A stretch of DNA of 5,608 nt from an uncultured Saprospiraceae bacterium (lineage in GTDB: Bacteria; Bacteroidota; Bacteroidia; Chitinophagales; Saprospiraceae), in NCBI GenBank assembly GCA_905479665.1, contig CAJQNM010000646.1, positions 1 to 5,608 on the forward strand, written 5' to 3'. Within the stretch, counting starts at the first letter, position 1. Each line of letters starts with the position of its first letter. A program made the translations under genes and the position numbers. Below, in pieces: positions 1 through 5,608 of the stretch. The notes under the pieces were generated by a model. That model was not told where the DNA came from, did not search any database, and worked only from the letters and a program-made list of their open reading frames with translations.

Positions 1-1
1 T

Positions 2-1564
2 ACCAAGGCGGTCAATGCCTTGTCTCATTATTTTAAGGTTTCGGCGTATCGCGAAGGAAAGGCAAAAACGGCTGAGTTTGAGCAAGGAGCGATGACCAGG
101 GAGTCTAGAATTGTCAAGTCGAAAGAAGAGAATGGCACCGAGGTTTTCTTTCAGCCAGACCCCGAAATATTTACTAATTATCGGTATCTGAGCGAGCACG
201 TCGAAAGACAACTTTGGAATTATGCCTACCTGAATACAGGGCTCAAACTGCGTTTTAACGGTAAGACAATTGTCTCACGCAATGGTCTTCTGGATTTGCT
301 GGAGCACAAGACCCAGACCGAAGTGTTGCGCTATCCCATCATTCATCTGAAAGGGGATGACATCGAGGTGGCACTCACGCATGGCAATCACTACGGCGAA
401 CAGTATTATTCTTTTGTCAATGGGCAATACACTACACAAGGAGGTACTCATCTCAATGCGTACAAGGACGCTATCGCTAAAACGATTAAAGAGTTTTATA
501 GTAAAAGGAAATTTGACAACAAAGACATCCGCAGTTCGATAATTGCAGCGATCAGTGTCCGGGTAGAAGAGCCGGTTTTTGAGTCACAGACGAAAACAAA
601 ACTGGGCAGTATGGCTGTCGGGCCCGATGGCCCAACGGTAAATACCTTTATCGGTACATTCTTAAAGGAACAACTCAGTAACTTTCTGCATCGTGAAAAG
701 GATATCGCAGAGAAATTAGAGGCACGCATCCTGCAATCGCAAAGAGAGCGTAAGGAAATTGCCGGGATTAAGAAACTGGCCAACGACCGAGCAAAAAAAG
801 CAAACCTGCACAACAAGAAATTGCGTGATTGCCACGTGCATCTCAATTCAAAAAAGAAGCCAGAGGAAGATCGACTAAAGACCATGGTTTTTATCACCGA
901 GGGCGATTCCGCCAGCGGATCGATCACCAAAGCGCGAAATGTGCAGAGTCAGGCAGTGTTTAGTTTGCGCGGGAAACCGCTCAACTGCTATGGCATGACC
1001 AAAAAAATCGTGTATCAAAATGAAGAATTCAATCTCTTGCAACATGCCTTAAATATCGAAGACGGTCTGGAAGGTCTGCGCTACAACCAGGTCATCATTG
1101 CCACCGATGCCGATGTCGATGGCATGCACATTCGATTGCTTTTACTCACCTTCTTTGTGCAGTTCTTTCCGGATTTAGTCCGGGAGGGGCACCTCTACAT
1201 TTTAGAAACACCTCTTTTTCGGTTACGCGATAAGAAGGACACCCACTACTGCTACAACGCACAGGAGAAGCGAGCTGCGATTGCAGCACTGCGTGGCAAA
1301 CCGGAGATCACCCGATTTAAGGGTCTTGGAGAAATCTCCCCTGATGAGTTTGGTGATTTCATTGGAGAAGATATTCATCTTGAGCAGGTATATCTCGATC
1401 CGGAGACCAATGTGGAAGATGTTCTCTCCTACTATATGGGAAAAAATACGCCTCAGCGCCAGACCTTCATCATTGACAATCTCAAAGTGGAGATCGATGA
1501 GCCCATTGATGATTTTCTGGTCGCGGATGGCGAAGAAATTTTGGAAGCGGAGTCAGTTGCCTGA
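2..1564 (+). CDS. parE: DNA topoisomerase IV subunit B, C-terminal part (5' end outside window)
   Basis: ParE is the ATPase/TOPRIM subunit of topoisomerase IV, which with ParC unlinks daughter chromosomes in the cytoplasm. The reading frame is open from base 2 and begins TKAVNALS, the conserved stretch just after the ATP-lid glycines, so roughly 115-120 residues (most of the GHKL ATP-binding fold) lie upstream. The TTG at 20 is an internal Leu codon, not a start. Seen in the 520-residue fragment: the transducer-domain QTK loop (587-595; Lys198 of the fragment should contact the ATP gamma-phosphate), TOPRIM motif EGDSASGS (899-922; catalytic Glu300), the metal-binding DADVDG (1106-1123; Asp369, Asp371, Asp373), and RFKGLGEISPDEF near the C-terminus. 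EGDSASGS, FSLRGKPLN and MGKNTPQRQ favour Bacteroidota ParE over GyrB, which usually has EGDSAGGS and PLRGKILN. No frameshift or lost key residue is visible. The TGA stop is at 1562-1564. parC is not among the downstream genes in this window. Confidence 0.93.
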   Translation, partial: TKAVNALSHYFKVSAYREGKAKTAEFEQGAMTRESRIVKSKEENGTEVFFQPDPEIFTNYRYLSEHVERQLWNYAYLNTGLKLRFNGKTIVSRNGLLDLLEHKTQTEVLRYPIIHLKGDDIEVALTHGNHYGEQYYSFVNGQYTTQGGTHLNAYKDAIAKTIKEFYSKRKFDNKDIRSSIIAAISVRVEEPVFESQTKTKLGSMAVGPDGPTVNTFIGTFLKEQLSNFLHREKDIAEKLEARILQSQRERKEIAGIKKLANDRAKKANLHNKKLRDCHVHLNSKKKPEEDRLKTMVFITEGDSASGSITKARNVQSQAVFSLRGKPLNCYGMTKKIVYQNEEFNLLQHALNIEDGLEGLRYNQVIIATDADVDGMHIRLLLLTFFVQFFPDLVREGHLYILETPLFRLRDKKDTHYCYNAQEKRAAIAALRGKPEITRFKGLGEISPDEFGDFIGEDIHLEQVYLDPETNVEDVLSYYMGKNTPQRQTFIIDNLKVEIDEPIDDFLVADGEEILEAESVA

Positions 1565-1605
1565 CTTTTTGGCAAGCTCAGCGGTCTATATAGCATCAAG
1601 TCTAA

Positions 1606-1628
1606 GCGTTATGGCATAGAAATAGCGC
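1606..1628 (+). other. weak hairpin downstream of parE
   Basis: Bases 1606-1612 can pair with 1622-1628 over 7 bp, including one G-U pair, around a 9-nt loop. It lies about 40 bases after the parE stop. No T-run follows, so it does not meet the form of an intrinsic terminator. It could be a processed 3' end structure or chance pairing. Apart from this and the palindrome listed separately, I see no terminator in the 146-bp gap. Confidence 0.2.
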
Positions 1629-1637
1629 ATGGCACAG

Positions 1638-1649
1638 GTATTGCAATAC
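1638..1649. promoter_or_regulatory. 12-bp perfect palindrome upstream of lon, possible operator
   Basis: GTATTGCAATAC is a perfect 12-base palindrome, centred about 67 bases before the lon start. It covers the TTG (1641-1643) that would be the -33 element of the only promoter-like pair I can see for lon, a plausible place for a repressor to bind. It does not match the CIRCE/HrcA element. The chance of any perfect 12-bp palindrome in a gap this size is a few percent, so coincidence is possible. No regulator is identified. Confidence 0.3.
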
Positions 1650-1668
1650 GCCCTTACAACTATACTGG
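1641..1668 (+). promoter_or_regulatory. weak candidate promoter for lon
   Basis: TTG at 1641-1643 is followed after 17 bases by TATACTGG at 1661-1668. The second element matches the Bacteroidota -7 consensus TAnnTTTG at four of six fixed positions, and the spacing lies within the 17-23 bp reported for this class. The implied leader of about 35-40 nt is reasonable. The match is degenerate, so this is a suggestion only. Confidence 0.25.
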
Positions 1669-1710
1669 CTAAGTAAACTGCCAGGATGACAATACACGAC
1701 GTACGAATTT

Positions 1711-4119
1711 ATGTTTGAATCAATGAAAACGCTGGAGCATCAAGATCGCGGTATGTTGCCGATCATGCCCCTTGACGACGATAACGATGAAGATCTGAAG
1801 GACTTGGTCCTTCCCGATCAGTTGCCCATCCTCGCTCTAAAAAATACGGTCTTATTCCCTGGTATCATTATACCCATCACCATCGGTCGAGACCGCTCGA
1901 TCAAAGCTGTGCGGAACGCTCATGATGAAGGAGATAAGTTAGTGGCGGTATTATCACAACGCAATTCTTCCGTAGAAGATCCCGGCCGAGATGACCTGTA
2001 CGAGACCGGTACCCTGGCGCGCATACTCAAGTTGATCAAAATGCCAGATGGGACGACCACTACGATTTTGCGCGGGCGTAAACGGTTTGGGCTTGATTCG
2101 GTAGTGACCGAAGACCCTTTTCTCCAAGGAAGCATCACAGACTTAGACTATGCTCCCGTGGAAAATGATATGCAGTTTAACGCATTGATCAGCACCGTTC
2201 GCGACTTGGCGGCAAGTATTATTCGATTATCTCCGCACATCCCTTCCGAGGCTTCGGTGATGCTCAATAATATTGACAACAATGTTTTCTTACTGGATTT
2301 TATCGCCAGTAACTTAGCAATATCGGTGGCTGAAAAGCAAGGTATTCTGGAAAAAGGAAACCTTATTGATAAGGCACAAATCATCTTAAGCCACATGAAT
2401 AAAGAGATGCAAATTCTCGAGCTTAAGGACGAAATCGATAACAAGGTACGCGGAGACATCGAAAAACAGCAGCGGGACTATTTCCTCAATCAGCAGTTGC
2501 GCACGATTCAAGATGAACTTGGGCAAAATCCGCAGCAAGAGGAAATCAAGGAGCTGGAGGCGAAGGCCAAAAATAAGGATTGGGGTGAAGACATTCAAAA
2601 AGCGTTTGATAAAGAAATCACACGTCTTCGCCGCATGAACCCACAGGTAGCAGAATTCTCTGTGCTGCTGAATTATCTCGACTTGATGGTCGATCTGCCT
2701 TGGAATAAGTACACCGCCGACAATTTTGACCTAAAAAGTGTCCGCTCGGTGCTGGACAAAGATCACTATGGTCTTGAAGATGTCAAGGAACGCATTATAG
2801 AGCATCTCTCGGTATTGAAGCTAAAGGGAGATATGAAGTCTCCGATCATCTGCCTGGTCGGACCTCCGGGAGTGGGTAAAACCTCGTTGGGGCGCTCCAT
2901 TGCAAAGGCGCTGAAGCGTAAATTTGTCCGATTCAGCCTCGGTGGTCTACATGATGAGTCCGAGATACGTGGACACCGCAAGACCTATATCGGAGCGATG
3001 CCGGGCCGGATTATCCAAAGCATCAAAAAGGCCAATTCGTCCAATCCCGTATTCATCTTGGATGAAATTGATAAAGTAGGTAAGGATTTTCGAGGAGATC
3101 CATCGTCGGCTTTGCTGGAGGTATTGGATCCAGAACAGAACAGCACCTTTCATGACAATTACCTAGAGGTCGACTATGACCTCTCGAAAGTGATGTTCAT
3201 AGCCACGGCAAATTCACTTGCTACGCTGCAACCTGCGTTGCGCGATCGCATGGAAATTATTCAGATCAGCGGCTACTCACTGGAAGAAAAGATGATGATC
3301 GCAAAGCGGCATCTGATACCCAAGCAACGCAAGGAGAATGGAGTAAAAGCGAGCCATGTCTCGCTTGCCAATAGTGCACTGAAAGACATCATCCAGCTGT
3401 ACACGAAAGAATCAGGTGTACGCAATCTAAATCGTCGCCTAGCCGGTATCATGCGGTATACTGCAAAGCAAGTCGCGATGGAGGGCAAGGAGAAAGTGAA
3501 AATTGCGGCAGACGACCTCGAAGCTGTACTCGGACCGGCACCTTTCAGTAAGGATATGTATCGAGCTTCGACCATGGCTGGAGTAGCCATTGGCTTGGCA
3601 TGGACGAGTGTCGGGGGTGATATTCTCTTTATCGAAGTGAGCCTGAGTCCGGGCAAGGGGAAAGTGACGCTCACGGGCAATCTGGGTGATGTCATGAAAG
3701 AATCTGCTACGACAGCCTTGAGCTATCTCAAGTCTCATGCCGCAGAATGGAAGATAGAACCGGAACAATTTCAAAATACCGATGTGCACGTGCATGTCCC
3801 AGAAGGGGGTATACCCAAAGACGGGCCATCGGCTGGAATCACCATGCTTACAGCGTTGGCATCTGCATTTACCGGCAAAAAAGTACGACCGTACCTCGCG
3901 ATGACGGGTGAGATCACACTGCGTGGTCGTGTACTTAAAGTGGGAGGTATCAAGGAAAAAGTTTTGGCGGCTCGACGTGCAGGGATCAAGAAGATCATCA
4001 TGTGTCAGGACAACCAAGCAGATGTTGCTCAGATCAATCAAGAATTCATCACTGGGTTGGAATTTGTCTACGTTGATCGGATGAGCGATGTTCTGGAAGG
4101 CGCTCTCGCTAAGAAATGA
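1711..4119 (+). CDS. lon: ATP-dependent Lon protease (LonA, endopeptidase La)
   Basis: Lon is a cytoplasmic homo-hexameric AAA+ serine protease that unfolds and degrades damaged proteins and selected regulators. The 802 residues fit the usual 780-850 of bacterial LonA. Order of parts: an acidic N-terminal tail (about 1-37); the LON substrate-binding domain, starting LPILALKNTVLFPG (38) and running to about 235; a helical/coiled-coil region including QQRDYFLNQQL; the AAA+ module with Walker A GPPGVGKT (384-391, Lys390), Walker B FILDEIDK (Asp451, Glu452), sensor-1 ATAN, the arginine-finger region ALRDRME and sensor-2 GVRNLNRR; and the S16 protease domain with Ser707 in PKDGPSAG and Lys750 in GGIKEK, the Ser-Lys catalytic pair. 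Both key sites are offset by 28 from E. coli Lon (Ser679, Lys722), which supports an intact frame. ATG 1711 gives the longest protein, but no Shine-Dalgarno precedes it. ATGs at 1723 and 1753 also lie before the conserved domain and cannot be excluded. The gap to parE (146 bp) suggests its own promoter. Confidence 0.97.
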   Translation: MFESMKTLEHQDRGMLPIMPLDDDNDEDLKDLVLPDQLPILALKNTVLFPGIIIPITIGRDRSIKAVRNAHDEGDKLVAVLSQRNSSVEDPGRDDLYETGTLARILKLIKMPDGTTTTILRGRKRFGLDSVVTEDPFLQGSITDLDYAPVENDMQFNALISTVRDLAASIIRLSPHIPSEASVMLNNIDNNVFLLDFIASNLAISVAEKQGILEKGNLIDKAQIILSHMNKEMQILELKDEIDNKVRGDIEKQQRDYFLNQQLRTIQDELGQNPQQEEIKELEAKAKNKDWGEDIQKAFDKEITRLRRMNPQVAEFSVLLNYLDLMVDLPWNKYTADNFDLKSVRSVLDKDHYGLEDVKERIIEHLSVLKLKGDMKSPIICLVGPPGVGKTSLGRSIAKALKRKFVRFSLGGLHDESEIRGHRKTYIGAMPGRIIQSIKKANSSNPVFILDEIDKVGKDFRGDPSSALLEVLDPEQNSTFHDNYLEVDYDLSKVMFIATANSLATLQPALRDRMEIIQISGYSLEEKMMIAKRHLIPKQRKENGVKASHVSLANSALKDIIQLYTKESGVRNLNRRLAGIMRYTAKQVAMEGKEKVKIAADDLEAVLGPAPFSKDMYRASTMAGVAIGLAWTSVGGDILFIEVSLSPGKGKVTLTGNLGDVMKESATTALSYLKSHAAEWKIEPEQFQNTDVHVHVPEGGIPKDGPSAGITMLTALASAFTGKKVRPYLAMTGEITLRGRVLKVGGIKEKVLAARRAGIKKIIMCQDNQADVAQINQEFITGLEFVYVDRMSDVLEGALAKK

Positions 4120-4153
4120 TGCCTGTTAAGGTCTGGTTAAACTCGTGATCACT

Positions 4154-4167
4154 GCCTGACCTCAGGC
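4154..4167. other. short inverted repeat downstream of lon
   Basis: GCCTGA-CC-TCAGGC is a perfect inverted repeat with 6-base arms, 35 bases after the lon stop. As RNA it would fold as a 5-bp GC-rich stem with loop ACCT. No T-run follows, so a classical intrinsic terminator is not supported. An 8-bp palindrome GTGATCAC (4145-4152) lies directly beside it. It could be a lon 3'-end hairpin or a protein-binding site for the next gene. Confidence 0.25.
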
Positions 4168-4173
4168 CGATGC

Positions 4174-4207
4174 TTGGCGTTGGTGTGGATAAGAATCCTT
4201 AATTTTG
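4174..4207 (+). promoter_or_regulatory. candidate Bacteroidota-type promoter for the exported protein gene
   Basis: TAATTTTG at 4200-4207 matches the -7 consensus TAnnTTTG at all six fixed positions. TTG triplets at 4174-4176 (23-base spacer) and 4180-4182 (17-base spacer) could each serve as the -33 element. The box ends only 8 bases before the ATG at 4216, so the transcript would start at or within a few bases of the start codon. That is unusual and lowers confidence, and AT-rich sequence before a gene can produce this match by chance. Confidence 0.35.
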
Positions 4208-4215
4208 AAGTTATC

Positions 4216-4869
4216 ATGAAGATTGCCCTACGATATCTGCTTGCATTGATGCTGCTGCTAGGCTGGCAGATCACAATGCGAGCTCAACAGATTGACTCAA
4301 GCATCGTACAGTTTTCCGGATTGGTCGTGACCGAAGATCAAGGAGAACTGATGGTATTGCCCTATACCAATATTTTGCTGAACAGTTCGGGTCGTGGCAC
4401 CTACTCAAATCTCGATGGGTTTTTCTCGATCGTAGCTCGCAAAGGGGAGGTGGTTATTTTTTCATCGATAGGCTATGGTACCGTAGAATTTACGATTCCA
4501 GATACGCTCAGTGACAATCGATACACCATCTATCAGATAATGACTCAGGATACCTTCAATCTTCCCGAGACGGTAGTGTATCCCTGGCCCAGTCGGGAGC
4601 ATTTTAAAATAGAATTTCTGGCGCTTAATATACCTGATGATTTGCAAGAGCGTGCCGAAGATAACTTGACTTCAGTCGCGATGGATAAAATGCGCAATGA
4701 GCTTGTCACAGATGGTGGCGAGAACACAGGCTACTATTTGCGTAGACAAGCGGAGTCTTACTACAGCATTGGGCAATCGAAGCCAATGCACATCCTCAAC
4801 CCGATCGCCTGGGCGAAATTTTTTAAAGATTGGAAGTCAGGTAAATTCAAACGAAAGAAGAAGAAGTAA
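4216..4869 (+). CDS. exported protein with CarboxypepD_reg-like domain, function unknown
   Basis: The gene product is not recognised by name. The 217 residues begin with a clear Sec signal peptide: MKIALRY, a hydrophobic core rich in Leu and Ala (about 8-17), then a likely cut after Ala23 in MRA|QQ, the A|Q form common in Bacteroidota. No lipobox cysteine is present, so it is probably periplasmic or attached at the envelope by other means. Residues 33-105 (FSGLVV, LPYTNILL, TYSNLDGFFSI, VVIFSSIGY) read as a CarboxypepD_reg-like beta-sandwich, the fold found at the N-terminus of SusC-type transporters. Here it stands alone. The remaining ~110 residues, starting LPETVVYPWPSREHF (116-130), are helical-looking and match no domain I can name. 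The tail (210-217) is KFKRKKKK. The ATG at 4216 is chosen because it opens the signal peptide; the frame extends to a TTG at 4174, but that would bury the signal. It lies 96 bp after lon and 63 bp before metF, with no functional link evident. Confidence 0.85.
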   Translation: MKIALRYLLALMLLLGWQITMRAQQIDSSIVQFSGLVVTEDQGELMVLPYTNILLNSSGRGTYSNLDGFFSIVARKGEVVIFSSIGYGTVEFTIPDTLSDNRYTIYQIMTQDTFNLPETVVYPWPSREHFKIEFLALNIPDDLQERAEDNLTSVAMDKMRNELVTDGGENTGYYLRRQAESYYSIGQSKPMHILNPIAWAKFFKDWKSGKFKRKKKK

Positions 4870-4875
4870 GGGAGA

Positions 4876-4908
4876 TTGGCGCTCTTGTTTAGGCATTCAC
4901 TAAATTTG
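4876..4908 (+). promoter_or_regulatory. probable Bacteroidota-type promoter for metF
   Basis: TAAATTTG at 4901-4908 matches the -7 consensus TAnnTTTG fully, and TTG at 4876-4878 lies 22 bases upstream, within the 17-23 bp reported for Bacteroidota promoters. The box ends 24 bases before the metF ATG, giving a predicted leader of about 15-20 nt, too short for a riboswitch. This is the best promoter match in the window. Confidence 0.55.
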
Positions 4909-4925
4909 CGGTCTTATTGACGCAA
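4906..4925. other. imperfect inverted repeat in the metF leader
   Basis: TTGCGGTC (4906-4913) and GACGCAA (4919-4925) pair over 7 bp with one bulged G around the loop TTATT. The repeat overlaps the end of the -7 box and the predicted transcription start, so it could be an operator or a small leader hairpin. It resembles no known methionine or SAM regulatory element that I recognise, and chance is a real alternative. Confidence 0.2.
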
Positions 4926-4932
4926 TCCACCA

Positions 4933-5608
4933 ATGAAGGTTACTGAGTATTTTGAGCATGCCGAAGGGGAGACCCTGGTCTCTTTTGAAGTACTACCCCC
5001 TCTCAAGGGAGGTACCATGCAGTCGATTTTTGATGTGCTCGACCCCCTGATGGAGTTCAAGCCACCTTTTGTCGATGTGACCTATCATCGAGAAGAGTAC
5101 ATCTACACCGAAAACGAGAATGGATTTTATGAGAAGTCTGCCATTCGCAAACGGCCGGGTACGGTCGGTATTTGTGCTGCGATCATGCACCGCTATGGAG
5201 TCGATGCCGTGCCTCATCTCATCTGTGGTGGATTTAGCAAAGAAGACACTGAAAATGCACTGATTGATCTCAATTTTCTGGACATCAACAATGTGCTTGC
5301 ACTGCGAGGGGATGCTCGAAGGTTTGACGATAAGTTTGTACCAGAAGCCAATGGCCACCACTTTGCCGAAGATCTCGTGCGTCAAATTGCGGGGATGAAC
5401 AGTGGCAACTACCAAGACAGCAGCATTGAGAACGGCGCAGCTACTGATTTTTGCATCGGTGTGGCGGGTTACCCAGAAAAACATTTCGAATGCCCGAGTC
5501 TCGAGACTGATTTACTCTACACGAAAGCAAAAGTGGATGCAGGGGCTGCCTACATTGTTACCCAAATGTTTTTTGACAACGAGAAGTACTTTCAGTATGT
5601 CGATGCAT
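4933..5608 (+). CDS. metF: 5,10-methylenetetrahydrofolate reductase, N-terminal part (3' end outside window)
   Basis: MetF is a cytoplasmic FAD enzyme that reduces 5,10-methylene-THF to 5-methyl-THF, the methyl donor for methionine synthesis. The window holds 225 codons of an open frame that runs off the right edge; family members are usually about 290-320 residues. Seen in the translation: LVSFEVLPP with Glu19, equivalent to catalytic Glu28 of E. coli MetF; PFVDVTYH; PHLICGGFS; the flavin-binding LALRGD with Asp127 (E. coli Asp120); VAGYPEKH; and VTQMFFDN with Gln211 (E. coli Gln183, folate binding). The Asp127-Gln211 interval is about 21 residues longer than in E. coli, in the stretch around GHHFAEDLVRQI to ATDFCIG, as I recall for Bacteroidota MetF. 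ATG 4933 is the right start because the next ATG in frame (5017) would remove Glu19. No Shine-Dalgarno is evident. The probable promoter just upstream suggests transcription separate from the exported-protein gene. Confidence 0.95.
   Translation, partial: MKVTEYFEHAEGETLVSFEVLPPLKGGTMQSIFDVLDPLMEFKPPFVDVTYHREEYIYTENENGFYEKSAIRKRPGTVGICAAIMHRYGVDAVPHLICGGFSKEDTENALIDLNFLDINNVLALRGDARRFDDKFVPEANGHHFAEDLVRQIAGMNSGNYQDSSIENGAATDFCIGVAGYPEKHFECPSLETDLLYTKAKVDAGAAYIVTQMFFDNEKYFQYVDA

Noticed and set aside
20..22. TTG as the start of the topoisomerase gene
   Set aside because: The frame continues upstream to base 2 encoding TKAVNA, part of the conserved ATP-lid region. This is an internal leucine codon.
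496..930. 144-codon open frame on the - strand
   Set aside because: It is antisense to the transducer and TOPRIM region of parE, with no recognisable protein features of its own.
1565..1710. CIRCE/HrcA heat-shock operator or other known heat-shock element before lon
   Set aside because: No TTAGCACTC/GAGTGCTAA-type inverted repeat is present; only the unrelated GTATTGCAATAC palindrome was found.
3439..4041. 200-codon open frame on the - strand inside lon
   Set aside because: It lies opposite the conserved Lon protease domain, and its translation resembles no protein I know. Long antisense frames are expected opposite a constrained gene.
4174..4176. TTG as the start of the exported protein
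   Set aside because: It would add 14 residues ahead of a well-formed signal peptide. The ATG at 4216 gives a normal signal sequence.
4187..4198. GGAT-AAGA-ATCC hairpin before the exported-protein gene
   Set aside because: A 4-bp stem is too short to be meaningful, and it lies within the candidate promoter spacer.
4697..4903. 68-codon + strand frame overlapping the end of the exported-protein gene
   Set aside because: It is out of frame with a gene that has a clear signal peptide and domain, and it shows no motif or start signal of its own.
4870..4932. SAM or other methionine-related riboswitch before metF
   Set aside because: The gap is only 63 bases, most of it upstream of the predicted transcription start, and no conserved riboswitch core is visible.
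4993..5484. 163-codon open frame on the - strand
   Set aside because: It is antisense to metF, whose + frame carries all expected catalytic motifs across the same bases.
1..5608. A novel multi-gene system, mobile element, CRISPR array or defence island
   Set aside because: Three of the four genes are recognisable housekeeping genes with intact motifs. There are no transposase or integrase genes, direct repeats or tRNA-type insertion sites, and no obvious shift in base composition.

Overview
The window looks like ordinary housekeeping chromosome from a member of the Bacteroidota. Three things suggest this. The topoisomerase subunit carries the Bacteroidota-type ParE motifs EGDSASGS, FSLRGKPLN and FKGLGEISPDEF. 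A secreted protein has a stand-alone CarboxypepD_reg-like fold and an A|Q signal-peptidase site. Sequences matching the Bacteroidota -7 promoter element TAnnTTTG lie just before genes, which lack clear Shine-Dalgarno sites. Base composition is moderate. The order or family cannot be fixed from this sequence; a saprospirian or other marine lineage is only a guess.

Layout, all on the + strand: (1) 2-1564, the C-terminal ~520 residues of parE (DNA topoisomerase IV subunit B), cut by the left edge; (2) 1565-1710, an intergenic stretch with a 12-bp perfect palindrome and a weak promoter-like pair; (3) 1711-4119, a complete lon (ATP-dependent LonA protease, 802 aa) with all ATPase and protease residues intact; (4) 4120-4215, a short gap with a 14-nt inverted repeat and a promoter-like box; (5) 4216-4869, a 217-aa exported protein of unknown function; (6) 4870-4932, a gap with the best promoter match in the window; (7) 4933-5608, the first 225 codons of metF (5,10-methylenetetrahydrofolate reductase), cut by the right edge.

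The genes serve unrelated tasks: chromosome decatenation, protein quality control, an unknown envelope role, and one-carbon/methionine metabolism. The gaps of 63-146 bp, with a promoter-like box near each start, suggest separately transcribed genes that happen to point the same way, not one functional operon.

I found no mobile element, CRISPR array, tRNA, rRNA or recognisable riboswitch, and no evidence of a new multi-gene system. The items most worth following up are the uncharacterised exported protein with its conserved-looking C-terminal region, the palindrome upstream of lon, and promoter-like boxes that touch or nearly touch start codons.
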